NCBI RefSeq assembly: GCF_008831285.2
Contig: NC_045139.1
Coordinates: forward strand, 7,474,204-7,534,203
From: Nymphaea colorata
Lineage: Eukaryota > Streptophyta > Magnoliopsida > Nymphaeales > Nymphaeaceae
Reading direction: 5' to 3'
DNA length: 60,000 bases
Part shown: piece by piece, positions 23,709 through 34,600 of the stretch
Layout: every line of letters starts with the position of its first letter
Numbering within the stretch: position 1 is the first letter of the stretch
Translations under genes and position numbers: made by a program
The notes under the pieces: model-generated
What the model was told of the DNA's origin: nothing
What the model saw: only the letters and a program-made list of their open reading frames with translations
Databases searched by the model: none

Positions 23709-25037
23709 CATAGATCTTGTGCCCAAAAACCATTGGGCAAGAGCTGAGTCTGTTTTTGGACATAGCTGACTATATTTTTGACAACGAGAGTAGCCCTTGC
23801 AAATATTTTTGGAAGCTGCAGCATTTTGTCTCTGCCCTCTGATTGCAAAGGGGAACTGTTGATTGAAGAATTCTCCCTGTACCAAAAGTAGGGTCATTAT
23901 TAATTGGATGAAAAGCAAAGAAAACGTTCTAAGATTATGACTACCAGATCTGCTAGAAAGAGAGAGAAAGATAGCACCATAGCAGCACCACAGTTTTCTT
24001 TTTCTTGCAGGAACCAACATTCAAGCTCATCCCACTAACCTAAACAGAAAATGAACTAATTCTGTGTCAAAGTATAAGACTTTGTACGCCAATATAATCT
24101 AAAAAAATTCAATTACTTTTTCTTTAGATAGTTACTTGTTCAACATTTCAACAATCTAGGGACTTCATTTACGAAATCCAAAGCTCCAAATAAGTTTATT
24201 GCACGGAAACAATGATTAGATAGATGAGTTCTTCACTTTTATAGAGATCGATTCCTTTGCCTTTCTGGTGAATTCATATTATGTAGCAGCCCGAATACTC
24301 TTCTAATAAAGGAATTGCATATTCACTAAAAGTGACAGGAGTCCCATCTTTCAGATAAAATAGAGCAGAGAGCTAACTAAAAACAGATTCAGGAAATAAA
24401 ACAATTGCTGATATCAGCCTTGGCAATAAAATATTATCAAGCTAATTATGGCGCAAAGAGTTGCCTCAAATATCCAAATGGTATGGTATGATAGCCTGTT
24501 CTAAACAAAGAAAGTTGCTAGACTATGGATAACTGACTCAGAATTACTCGACAACTTGCACGTTCAGTTGATATATTGGACATTCTAATACAAGAACAAA
24601 ACTAGATTGATATTAATGTAACCTTTAATCTGAAAATAAAAAAAAATCTATCAACTGGACAACTTCAATCCGGCAAAATGAATGAAGGCATCCAAGCTGC
24701 AGAAAAAGTAGAGTAAGCTCAACGTACATACAACTTAACGGGCATGACATGCTTCCAGCCATTTAAAATGAAAGGATGCAGTTATGCACACCAGAAATTT
24801 CCTTCAATCTAGAAATGTCTTCCTTGTAGTCACATCAAGTTAACTTCCCAAATTTTGTTGACTTGAAGACCTTCACTTATTGGGGCCATTGCCTCTCAGA
24901 GTCTCCTCACCTCGAGATTACTTTAAACATTTTCCCCCGGAGAAAAGCTACATCCAGTACTTGACCAACGATTTGAGCATTCCTCTTTTCTGTCAGTCTA
25001 TTATGTCTGTAATGGAGAGCAATGTTGTTAAGTTCAT
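23709..25037. repeat. 1.33-kb duplicated segment, copy 2 (apparently identical to 5976-7304)
   Basis: No mismatch was seen in the lines compared and the offset is constant. It ends at GTTAAGTTCAT, after which the two copies are unrelated. It may contain part of an unidentified gene; no known domain is visible. Confidence 0.75.
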
Positions 25038-26560
25038 TGATGGGTTAAACTCATGAAGCGACAGGTAATGCAACGATGCGTAATAATGCATAAACGTCAG
25101 AAGAAAAAAATGTTAAGTATATAATGTCTACAAAAATAATGTCAAAAAGTAAAAAAAACATCAGAAAATAAAAATATCAAGAATATAGTTGTCACCCCCA
25201 TGTACTAACGGGATGGAATCAATATATTAAGTGCAATGCGTTAAAGATTTAAGATTCTAAAGTAGGTAATGATGCAGCCTTAGGCCCTTCTCAAATAAAG
25301 GAGGAGGATGCAGGCTTTGGCTCCTACTCATAGGGTATACTCCTTTCATTACGAAAAGAACATTTAAAAGGCTTTTGCCTTGTGCATATGATTTTTTAAG
25401 ATGTATAATTGACATATAAAATTATTATTTAGAAATTAATTTCAAAAAAGTTTAACAGCGGTTATTAACATTTTCTTCACAAAACCCTTTTTAATAAGTT
25501 AGTGCATGTAGGGGCTCAGCTCAACCATGTTTGTATTCATGTCTATGTTTATGTTGAGCTCAACTCAATTTTTTAAAACTTTTTTTTTTAATTTTTTTAT
25601 GAATACTTAAACATTTTTGTCTTGTTTTTTCACTTTAACTTTTTTTAAGGTTTATTTAACATTTTGTCGCCCCTTTGTCAATACGAGGCACTGGTGATAT
25701 GAATTTATTACTTCTATTTTCAGAATTAATTTAAAATATTTATGTTGCTTTTCAGTTAAAAATCTAAAAAATAAAAAAAATAAAAACCTATGCGAGAGGT
25801 CATGCATATATCTCAACTGATATGCCATATCATTAAGCAACCTGATCATTTGGTAGCAATATCAAAGACATAAACTATCCAAATGTTAAAAATAACGTTA
25901 AAAGCATTAAACAATATCAAAACTTTATAAAAAATTATTTGTATCGTGCTGATGCGCACGCATCAATCACAAGCTATGACGCATGCTCATCACCATTGTG
26001 AGGCGCACTGGTCTGGTTAACTAACGCATCATCCACATGATGCGATGCGCTCATGGGGATTATGTGCATCCGCTCGCATCTTACAACATTGATGGGGAGC
26101 ATACCGCGGAGGCCAAGAGGCTTTAAAGGGCACAGACTCAAACAAGCATTGGATTAGTTCCAAATTGATTCAAAGAGAGAGAAAAAAAACCATATATCCG
26201 GACCATTTAGATCCAAAGTATGAATGTTGATCGTGTAGCAGACAAAAATTAACTAATTAAATAATGCAGGGTACTGTGATTCTACAGAAATGAGCCCCAC
26301 TCGATTCATATCTGGTTCAGCTCAAGTTCGGTTTCAGCTGGATAAGCTCAGCTCGAGCTGGAGTTGATAGACTGAGTTACAACTCTCGGTTCAACTTGAA
26401 CCATTTAAGCTTAAATCAAACTTAACTCATTTGTAGAGTAAAATTTTCAGTTAAACTTGAGCTCAACTCATTTAACAAAAGAGCCAAGCTGAGTGATCGA
26501 GTTTGAGCCGAGCTCGAGTTGACTTGACTCGTTGTATAGTCGGCAGACTTCCAAAACCTA
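25038..26560. other. AT-rich unassigned sequence with a strand-symmetric GAGCTC-rich patch
   Basis: No gene is seen. At 26290-26545 a patch rich in AGCTCAAG, GCTCGAGCTG and GAGCCGAGCTCGAG resembles a GC-ended miniature element; a similar patch lies at 45340-45660. Terminal repeats could not be fixed. Confidence 0.4.
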
Positions 26561-26703
26561 ACTTTTTTTTTTTTGTAGATGAAGAGAACCGCTCTGCTAT
26601 GATTTCTCTCCAGTCTCCTTGTTTGAATGACAAAAGTGCTTAGGCATCGCCTTCTATAAACTGAAGTCAATGATAAGGGCTTCCAGGGAAGCCACCAACA
26701 CTA

Positions 26704-26913
26704 ATGAAGGCATGGGCCGACCACTTGTGCTTGGAATTAGAGGTGGAAATGGACAATTCGAGCAACAAACTTGTGCCCCCAAAAACATCTTGGTCTCGCC
26801 CTGTGCATGAGCCCATAAAGAAGGAGCACTATGTTAGTCTTATTAACAAGACCTCAAAAGAGTTCAACTTGCGGAAAGTTCTTCTGTTGGCATACTCAGG
26901 GAGATCTGCCTGA
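26704..26913 (+). CDS. Short open frame shared with 56046-56251; unknown
   Basis: 69 codons from ATG, ending in SGRSA and a TGA. The paralogue at 56046-56251 keeps the frame, start and stop with scattered replacements, and shares HEPIKKEHYVSLINKTSK. I recognise no family and see no signal peptide or membrane segment. The frame may simply be open by chance in a recent duplication, or be an exon of an unknown gene; the number of amino-acid changes argues against strong constraint. Confidence 0.3.
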   Translation: MKAWADHLCLELEVEMDNSSNKLVPPKTSWSRPVHEPIKKEHYVSLINKTSKEFNLRKVLLLAYSGRSA

Positions 26914-27088
26914 TCAAGTCAGTCTTCTTCCATGAATGTCTTCAACTAATATATGCAAGGGCTTTCAGAATTCCTAGTTGAAATCCTTCATTCTAAATGA
27001 TTATAGTTTTTTGGGTCCAAAAAGAGTCTAAGATGTTTTATTATAGTTAAGAAAGCAAAAGAGACCTTGATCTAGTTAGACACAGAGT

Positions 27089-27492
27089 TCATTGATATTC
27101 TTGATATAAGATAAAGCAACCATACTCATCAACCAAAAGTGAGTCTGCGAGGAGGAAATCTGCAGTTCCATCATGAGTAATAAATTGATCAAGTGCTGCT
27201 TGAAGCCGAGGATTCCTCTGCAAGGAGGAGCTGTTCTTTCTCTCTATGCGCAAGGACGGAAAGAATATAGCAGACGCTGAGAAAGAAGTGTTGCCATCCA
27301 ACCCTGCACCGCGTGAGCCCGGAACGGGTTGCAACACCCTTTACACTCCATCCATCGGATGCTCGATTTCACAAATTCTTCCGGTGAGGTGGCAAAGAAG
27401 AACGACTTCTCTATCTTTACCATCTTCGTGGAGACGACCAAAGGTGTCTCAATGCAACAGTAACTAGTATTATACTCAACATTATAATCCAT
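27089..27492 (-). pseudogene. KCR1: 3' exon of a very-long-chain 3-ketoacyl-CoA reductase-like gene
   Basis: KCR is the endoplasmic-reticulum reductase of the fatty-acid elongase, an SDR protein. This exon encodes its C-terminal part: TPLVVSTKMVKIEKSFFFA, SPEEFVKSSIRWM, and HAVQGWMATLLSQRLLYSF, matching the family pattern of VPLYVATKM, SPEGYAKAALR and PHALMGAVVSALP. The frame shifts near 27260, after which NPRLQAALDQFITHDGTADF is read in a second frame. No N-terminal exon lies upstream on this strand within the duplicated block. Its paralogue is 56450-56806. Isolated and frameshifted, it is a gene fragment. Confidence 0.75.
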
Positions 27493-28565
27493 AGTATAAC
27501 CTTATTATTTTTTGGACTCTACCAATATTTTCACTTTAGAAGTATGAATTATGTTACTTGTAATTTGCTTTAATTCAGAAATAAAAGGTTCTCAGCGGCT
27601 AGGTTTGTAGCAGGAACTCTTACTCGGTTGGCCTCTAGCTCTTATACAAAGCCGGTGTAATATGATTATGAGATAAAATAAATTAAAATAACCCAAAATA
27701 AGATGGCCATCCAAACTATCATAAACAAGTCATTCGGTTCGAGGATGAGAGCCGATTGTTGGAAACGACTCTCTTCTGTAGAGCTGTATAAAAAGGATGA
27801 GAGCGATCACAAAGAAAGATTTGACTTTTGTTAGATCAGCAAAAGAAAAGAAAAGAAAAACAAAATATGCACACTGGTTTGCCACTGCATGCAAGCCAGC
27901 TACTATGAGAATGTTATGGTCACTGGAGGCAGCCCATTGTTGGAAACCAACGTTCTCTAACTCTGCAATGGAACATGGTTTTGAAAAATTAACTACTTAA
28001 GAATATAACGACTATTTGGAATCATGGCTAATAAAACATGATTATTGTCAATCTATTAATTTCTCCATTGGAAAAGCACAAAGTTTTAGTGTAGGAGCTT
28101 CTATAGTATAGTAGTATGCAGACGATGAAGACATTTCATCTTCAATCTCGTATCTTTCATGGGGATGTATTTTAGATGGAATATTTTGCTCCAGATGTAG
28201 CACCAAAAAATTATCATATAATAATGAACACAAAAACCGTTGTCATATCGGTAATGAACAAGGGAGTTCAATGCATGTTCTAGGAACTATAAAATAGGGT
28301 CTACATATTTTTAATATCATGTCTTTTAACATATGAGAATGAATATTTTGAATCGGCTGGAATGGGCATAACGTTTCTAACATCACAAATGCGGTATTTT
28401 AGAGAGACCAAGAGTACCTTCATTGATATGCTCATTACGATGTGGTATAGAATTGTTTTCATACCTGATCCATTTTTTTTCCCAAGTTGCTGACATACAA
28501 ATAATAAAGGCTTCCCCAGACCGACGGTGGAGCTAAAATTTTTTCAGCTTCAAAATCTTAAGTGG

Positions 28566-28721
28566 GAAAAAAGTACGATTTTTTTTTAAATTTTTATATA
28601 TAGGCAGGAACTAGGAATGTCAACGGATCTAATTTGGATCAAATGTACTATTTATCTTATCTGAATTTTTGGACATACATATTTTTGGGTTCGAATAAAA
28701 AAAAAATCTAAATAATAAGTG
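28566..28721. other. AT-rich spacer with a possible MITE scrap
   Basis: GTCAACGGATCTAATTTGGA and TCTGAATTTTTGGACATAC resemble the ATCCGAAT-rich section in repeat R. No ends are visible. Confidence 0.3.
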
Positions 28722-29395
28722 TATGGTGTCGCACAACAGCAAAATGCACTATTAGCGTGAGAGTAAAAAGCGAGACGGGCAAACCTATGAGGAGGATGCC
28801 TCCCTCACGGACTTCTCGCCCTTGCGTGATGTTCGGAAATGGAAGGATGCCATCTGCCAAAGGCTGGCCGACGGCACCGCGGTGCATGAGGTGGACGCCA
28901 AAACTCTCAGAAGGAAGATACATTTATGTTAAGTCTGGTCGCTTGGGCCGTTGTACCTTTTGATTATGGTATGGTAACACAAGCTGCTACCCGAGTATCT
29001 CGTCGAGTTCGCATCGTTGAATCCGCCCACCTGTAAATGGGAGATGGAACCTCCTGCTGATATAAACTGGGACCGCTTAATGGCGGACGTTCTCAGGTAG
29101 GACGCCGGTAGTTCAACATTCTCTTCTGGTGGCCTGCTTATCTCGTCTCTTGTACATGCTGCTAATGCACTTTTCGCTCAGAAGAGGTGCAGAGGTTCCT
29201 GAAATGCAGTGGTGAGAACCAGGGGAACAAGCGGCATTGGAAATGCTGATGGGTAGCAAGAACGGGTTCTTGACCTAATCGACCGACCAGAATAATCCCA
29301 TGAAACCAAAAGGGCTTTCCGGGCTCTCACCGTACCTGCATTTTGGGCAAGTCTCTGCACAACGACGATGTGCTTGGGAGGCGGGCAAGTGGGGT
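28722..29395 (+). pseudogene. PHR1: Class II CPD photolyase pseudogene fragment, copy B
   Basis: Same two exons as copy A (7691-8268). Exon one (28798-29097) encodes DFSPLRDVRKWKDAICQRL and LPEYLVEFASLNPPTCKW. Compared with A it has lost 51 bp (17 codons, the HYVVPVWVASQKLEY segment) between two GCC triplets at 28897, and gained 57 bp of unrelated DNA at 28921-28977. Exon two begins at 29182 and keeps RGAEVPEMQW, which A has lost, but has TGA at 29213-29215 where A has TGC. A further deletion after SKNGFL breaks the frame. It reaches QVSAQRRCAWEAGK, slightly further than A, and then joins repeat R4. The missing C-terminal half includes the FAD-binding domain. Confidence 0.85.
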
Positions 29396-29402
29396 TATCA
29401 TT

Positions 29403-31190
29403 TTTTACCTAATTTTGACGTAGTTGGTTAAGATGTTTTAACTATTAGCTTATCATTTTTTTCAATAAATTCTTTATGGTCATAATTTGTCATATTTTAT
29501 TTCCATGTCTTAAATAATTTAAGGATGTGTTGTATTATTTTCGCGTACATTCCCTGACCAATTTTCCTTTTTTAAGTACTTATCTAAAACAACTAGTTTA
29601 TCAACTAAATAAAATTTTTATAAGGTTGTATGTTCCAGGAAATGATATGTTTGAGTTGTTACACAAATAGTGTTCTCAATAAACAAGTTTATCATCTAGT
29701 TTTCATACTTTTTTCATAAGTTATTCATATAGTTTGTACATTTTTTCCACAAGTTATTCATATAACTTTGATATTTTTTTCATATTAACTGTACATATTG
29801 GACATTAATTTGTCTATTTTTAAATAATAACATACTTTGATGGAATAATCTATTATTTCATAATGATCACTTGTTGAAAATTATTAAATCAGGTGACCTA
29901 TATTATTTCACATTTAAGAAAGACATTATTTAATATTTTTTTCTAATTTCATTGAGTTAATTAAAAGAATTTACTTTACATCCGTAAAAAGATTGTTTAA
30001 TGATGTCAAATCTTCATTCGTTCCATATTCTCACTAACTCTAGGAGTTAATCCTTTTAGCTTTATTGCAATAAGTGTTTTTTTATATAAATATGTATTTT
30101 TTAATCAAATCGTACAATTTATTAAATCAAAAAATTTGTTGTTTTTCTACTAGTTAAAGATTTTGTTTACAATTTGTGAATTATCTGTTATATATCAAAT
30201 ACATGAAACATGTGGACATTTTATACGATTATACAAAATAATTTACTTGATTAATTAAATAAATAGTTGATAATTTGATGAATAAATCCTTTTTATGAGT
30301 TCAGTAGTTTTTTTATCATATTAAATATGTATATTTGTGATTAATTTTTCTATTTTTAAAAATGCCCATTTTTCGAAATTTCTTGATTGAAGTTTTCTTT
30401 ATTATTTTTAATTAACTAAATGCATTATTTAAGATATCCTTTTTAGTTGATGCCTTAACTATAATAGTTTGTTTTTTTTTGCACAAAAATGTTTAATTAA
30501 ATACAATATTAATTATTGATTAATTAGTTTTATATGATATAGTTTAAATACTTTAAGTTAATTGGTGTACATGGTAATTCTATGCTACTTTGTAAAAGCT
30601 ATTAGCTCTTAATCAGATTATACCTTCATATGCAATGTATATTCTCTTTATGTCGTAACTTTAAGTTAGTGTGTTTGCATACCTTTTGCCCAACCATTCA
30701 TAGGTTGTAACTTCAAAACCTAGGGACACCGATTCAAACTTTCAGGTTCGGATTCAGATGTCATGGTTCAGATTCAGATATCAACTCAGGATTCAGATAT
30801 ACTTGTTAAGGTGGTTAAGTATCCGATCGGATAATTGTTTAAAACCAAATCCGTATCTGATCGGATGTTATTTCTTAAATCTAAATCCAATCTGATTTTT
30901 TTATTCGGATGTTAAATTGCTTACCATATCCGATCTTTTAAAGACAATTCAGACGGATATCAAATTTGTTGACAAAAGTTTAGCCATAACACTTCAAAAG
31001 TTTAGTATCATATAGAATCAAAACTGCTAACAGATAGGTTAGGATATGCCAAACTAGGGGCCCAAGCTTAAGAGTGAGTCGGGTCGAAACATAAGCAAAA
31101 TAATTTTTTTTTTAAATTTACATGTATTTTTTTTTTTTAAAACCTTGAGAGGGTTCATGGCCCTTCTTAGTCCTCCAACTCCGCCCCTGT
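29403..31190. repeat. AT-rich repeat R, copy R4
   Basis: Full-length member, starting TTTACCTAATTTTGACGTAG immediately after the photolyase break and ending GGGTTCATGGCCCTTCTTAG. Non-coding. Confidence 0.75.
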
Positions 31191-31430
31191 GGTTGACTGT
31201 TCTTCACCATCAAATGCAAGATAGTCTCACCTATATTTGTCTCTTGCGCAATGGGCCTCTGATGCAGAGCCTGGTGATGAACTGAGTAATGATAACATTA
31301 ATTGTTAGAAGTAGTGGGCTGCGCATGTAATCGCTTGCCGTTCTTGGCAAATTTCGGTTACCATATAAGCAAATGCCTAACTAAGGCAATCTTAAGCATG
31401 TTAACTTACTTTAGGACATCTGGAGGTGGG
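31191..31430 (+). other. 5' flank of ankyrin copy A5 with an empty MITE site
   Basis: CATCAAAT at 31208-31215 is the unoccupied form of the insertion site filled at 14639 and 18875. The remainder is the usual flank (GTAGTGGGCTGCGCATGTAA, GCATGTTAACTTACTTTAGG). Confidence 0.65.
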
Positions 31431-31789
31431 CATTGGAACAGGTACTCAACAGACACCCGGTATCCGACCTGATCAGATCTAAGACCCAAAAAAAATGGCC
31501 TGAAACCGAAAAAACTAATGAGAATCGGCCTGATAATGTATCTGGCTGGCTGGAGTCGGCCCGACAAGTACTCGGTTCAGCTTGATAGATTTTAAAAAAC
31601 TACTTTATATAAAAATATTTTTTTTATATATTGTAATAAAAACTATTTTATATAAAAATATTTTTTTTACTGTAACTGGGCTAGGCTGGGCCGAACTTGA
31701 TCCCAGGCCCAGGTTTTGGACATCAGACCTGACCAAACCCGGCTATTATTGACCTGGGCAAGGTCGAACTGATTCAATGCTCAGGCTTA
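31431..31789. repeat. hAT-like MITE upstream of ankyrin copy A5
   Basis: It starts TGGAGGTGGGCATTGG and ends AATGCTCAGGCTTA; collinear with 11167-11545 with a rearranged AT-rich core. Confidence 0.7.
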
Positions 31790-32985
31790 ATCATAGCGGT
31801 GTATGCCTCTTGTGCTTACGATTGTGAAGTTGCAAACTGACTCTATCTGCCAATTGCATCGAGGTAAGGTCAGTCCAGTAGTCGAGATGGAGGTAGTAGT
31901 GAACGCATGTCCTACCGGCAACTTTGGCATATGGCTCTCCTCAACAGAGGTGGAGCCCACAACTGGCAGCAGTTTGATGCACGGGGCCACCAAATCACAG
32001 CAGGTGGACATCGTTGGCTTTCTTCTAGCCAAGAACCCGGTGCCTGTTCATAGAGCTTGTGGGGCGCAACGACTGACCCCATTGCATTTGGCGGCAACAA
32101 GTGGCACGGTTAACATGATGAGATTGATTAGGCACCTGAAGCCATGGGGCAACATACCAATCTAGGAGAGACGATCCTTCATTTGATGGCCAAGAGCGGT
32201 CAAGCGGAAGCATTTATTTGTATTGCCTGGTGTATGACCTTTGGAGACTTGGTAAAAAATCGAATCATGCAGGAAGAACAATCTTGCATCACAATGTAAT
32301 GAGCAGATCAGTTAAGGTAATATCGGTCTCTCTAAGGTATACTTTGATATTTTGGAAATGTTGGAATGGAAATAAGCTTTTGGAAATGCTGGTGCCAATT
32401 TCATTTTTGCTGAACGTGTGATGGGGTTTCTTATTTTGATTACTTGATAACATGAAATGCGAAACATGTGAAATAAGACGATATGCTGCATCATTTAAAA
32501 GCTGATTTTGATAACATTGCCCCATTATCTCTTTCAATAAGTACTTGCACTAATTTTTAAGGTCGTCACAACTGAGAAACTTCATACTCTGTGTGTAAAC
32601 GTTCGGGACAAGCAGGGAAGACGGCTTTGGATATCTCCATTGAAGAACATTGTCATTCTGCATCTAATTAAATGGATGTCTGCCTTCGTGTGGCCCACTG
32701 CATCGCTGGACAAGAATACAGGTCGAGGAGTAGTCGTCATGAGGCTTCAGACGAGCAACTTCATGGGGTCCTAAACATGACCGTCGTGATTAGAGTCCTC
32801 ATAGCAACTCTGGCGTTCTCGACGTTGTTGAACCCGCCAAGTGGTGTGCACGAAGATGGTACTCTCGCAAGGAAGGCTCTCCCGAGGACCCACCCTTATT
32901 TTTCAGCCTTCTTGACCTTTAACATAGTTGCATTGCTCACCTCACTTGTAAATGTTTTCATACGGGGTGGCCATTCATGTTTGTA
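31790..32985 (+). pseudogene. Ankyrin-PGG pseudogene, copy A5 (best-preserved ankyrin exon)
   Basis: A 120-codon open frame (31803-32165) gives the longest intact ankyrin text: GNFGIWLSSTEVEPTTGSSL, then TKSQQVDIVGFLLAKNP, then RLTPLHLAATSGTVNMMRLI. It shifts frame at about 32150 before GETILHLMAKSGQAEAF. The donor lies near 32318. The PGG exon (about 32563-32975) encodes VLIATLAFSTLLNPPSG and a second helix. The shared one-base deletion (GACAAGCAGGGAAG near 32610) is present. A 50-bp stretch of the intron is missing relative to A3 (after GCTTTTGGAAATG). Confidence 0.8.
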
Positions 32986-33103
32986 ATGCTTCTGCCCATC
33001 TAATGCCAACTGCAAGATTGTGGGAACAAAAAAAAAAGTTTTTTATGTGAATCTATTGATGGTTTATTGACAAGGATTTGAACATAAAAATCTTACTAAA
33101 TGT
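32986..33103 (+). repeat. Short copy of an unidentified gene piece also at 35080-35240
   Basis: GTTTGTAATGCTTCTGCCCA and GACAAGGATTTGAACATAAA are shared with 35087-35215, where an extra 25 bp is present. No family is recognised. Confidence 0.45.
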
Positions 33104-33445
33104 AATATGAACTGCATCATAATAAGCTCTAATCCTTGGAAATTTGTTAAAGAAAAGAACAATCTTTGTGCATAATATTTCTCGCACATCAAATACTGTA
33201 GTAAAACAACAGGCCAGGTGAGCTTAGTACTGACTTATTACATAGACTGCATATGTTATGTTAGTTCTAGCCATAGTTAAATATTTCAAGCTCAATACTA
33301 GTTGTCTAAAAATAGTAAGGTTCTCAACTATGTCACATAGGTATGAGTATAAGTTTTGGTACAGGTACGAGGAAATGGGTATGGGCAGGTGGCAATTGGC
33401 AGTAGATGGAAAGGTGGCGATGAACCTAACCTTGTCCTTTTGTTT
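33104..33445. repeat. Direct repeat T, copy 1
   Basis: It is collinear with 36355-36620 (AACTGCATCATAATAA, TTAGTACTGACTTATTACAT, CAAGCTCAATACTAGTTGTC). Past ACATAGGTATG the DNA is rich in GGTAYGRGTA words, which look like a GC-ended miniature element without clear termini. Confidence 0.55.
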
Positions 33446-33967
33446 CCTTTAACATACTGCATCATTTAAAAGCTGATTTTGAAAACATTGCCCCATTATC
33501 TCTTTCAATACGTAGTTGCACTAACTTTTAAGGACGTTACAACTGATAAACTTCATACTCAGGGAAAAGGCATAGCATGTAAACATTTGGGACAATGCAG
33601 GGAAGATTGCAAAGAACATCGTCATCCTAAATTTGATTAAATGGTTGTCTGCCTTCCTGAGGCCCACTGCATCATCGTTGTGGAGTAGTGGTCATGAGGC
33701 TTCAGACGAGCAACTTCACAGGGTCCTAAACACAGCCGTAGTGACTAGAGTCCTCATAGCAACTCTGGCGTTCTCGATGTTGTTGAACCCACCAGGTGGT
33801 GTGCAAGAAGATGGTCCTCTGGCAAGGAAGGTTATCCTCAGGACCCACCCTTTCTTTCCAGCCTTTTTGACCTTTAATAGTTGCATTGCCCACCTCACTT
33901 GTAATTGTTTTCATATGGTCCACATCGGTGGTCTTCACTCAGCTATCTGGCAGAACACCATACTAAT
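33446..33967 (+). pseudogene. Ankyrin-PGG pseudogene, copy A6, PGG exon
   Basis: It starts inside the intron (CATCATTTAAAAGCTGATTT) and covers the PGG exon. The helix VLIATLAFSMLLNPPGG is readable. It keeps the ancestral GACAATGCAGGGAAG, without the one-base deletion of A1, A2, A3 and A5, but has lost 30 or so bases of the following ankyrin segment. The exon is interrupted by the MITE at 33968 and resumes at 34222. Confidence 0.75.
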
Positions 33968-34221
33968 TAGACCTGGGCATCGGGTTGGCCCGGTTCGTCT
34001 GGGCCAGCTTGATGTTCGAAACCCGAGCTAAGGCCCAGACTCAACTCAGCCCAGTTACAATAAAAAAATTAATATAAAATATATTTTTAATATTAATATA
34101 CATATTTTTAATAAAATAAATTTTTTACTTATTATCGGGTCAAATATGGCCCCATCGGGCCCACACAACCTCCAACCCACCAACTTTTTCAGGCTGGGCC
34201 TATGCCCGATGCCCAGGTCTA
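33968..34221. mobile_element. Complete hAT-like MITE (254 bp) inside the ankyrin-PGG last exon
   Basis: Terminal inverted repeats TAGACCTGGGCATCGGG and CCCGATGCCCAGGTCTA are perfect over 17 bp. Flanks are ATACTAAT (33960-33967) and ATCTTAAT (34222-34229); the other gene copies read ATCTTAAT on the left, giving a perfect 8-bp target duplication. The 8-bp duplication and TAGRNNTGGGCA-type end fit hAT elements. Confidence 0.8.
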
Positions 34222-34600
34222 ATCTTAATGAACTATGTGACAGCTACTTGTATGATATGCTTCTCTGAAAGTAAAAAGGCTGCATTAGTGGTTACTCTGT
34301 CGATGGTTATTGGGGTCATCACAGCGATCGTTCCAAGTTCCTTTTACAAAAGAGGATCAGGAGGGAGCTCAACATGATCAATTATTTGTGTGGATTGTAG
34401 AGCAAGTGAAAGGCTCCGGCTTCTATGATGGACATGGCGTAAAGTGGAGGCCTGCAAGTATTAAAGCAGAAAAAAGGTTGACTTGGTAGACGTTTAGGTT
34501 TTTTTTTTGGGTCACAATTTTGTATTTTCATATTGCTGGTGAAACTTAAACGATTGAAAGTTTGCTTCTCTCTCTCTCTCCATATCACTACAACAAAACC
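34222..34600 (+). pseudogene. C-terminal membrane helix and 3'UTR of ankyrin-PGG copy A6
   Basis: After the MITE the coding text resumes: SESKKAALVVTLSMVIGVIT, then AIVPSSFYKR, a last transmembrane helix with a short basic tail. A stop follows near 34380. The downstream DNA to about 34590 is paralogous to 59490-59770 and is probably the former 3'UTR. Confidence 0.65.

Larger units (their letters stand above)
26570..28565. repeat. Segmental duplication K, copy 2 (carries a KCR 3' exon)
   Basis: It is collinear with 55866-57925 from TTTTTGTAGATGAAGAGAAC to GCTTCAAAATCTTAA. It contains the short conserved open frame at 26704 and the KCR exon at 27089-27492. Confidence 0.7.

Noticed and set aside
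25940-26090. Cluster of GATGCG/CGCATC words that could be protein-binding sites or a hairpin
   Set aside because: The words are irregularly spaced, form no consistent stem, and have no counterpart elsewhere in the window.
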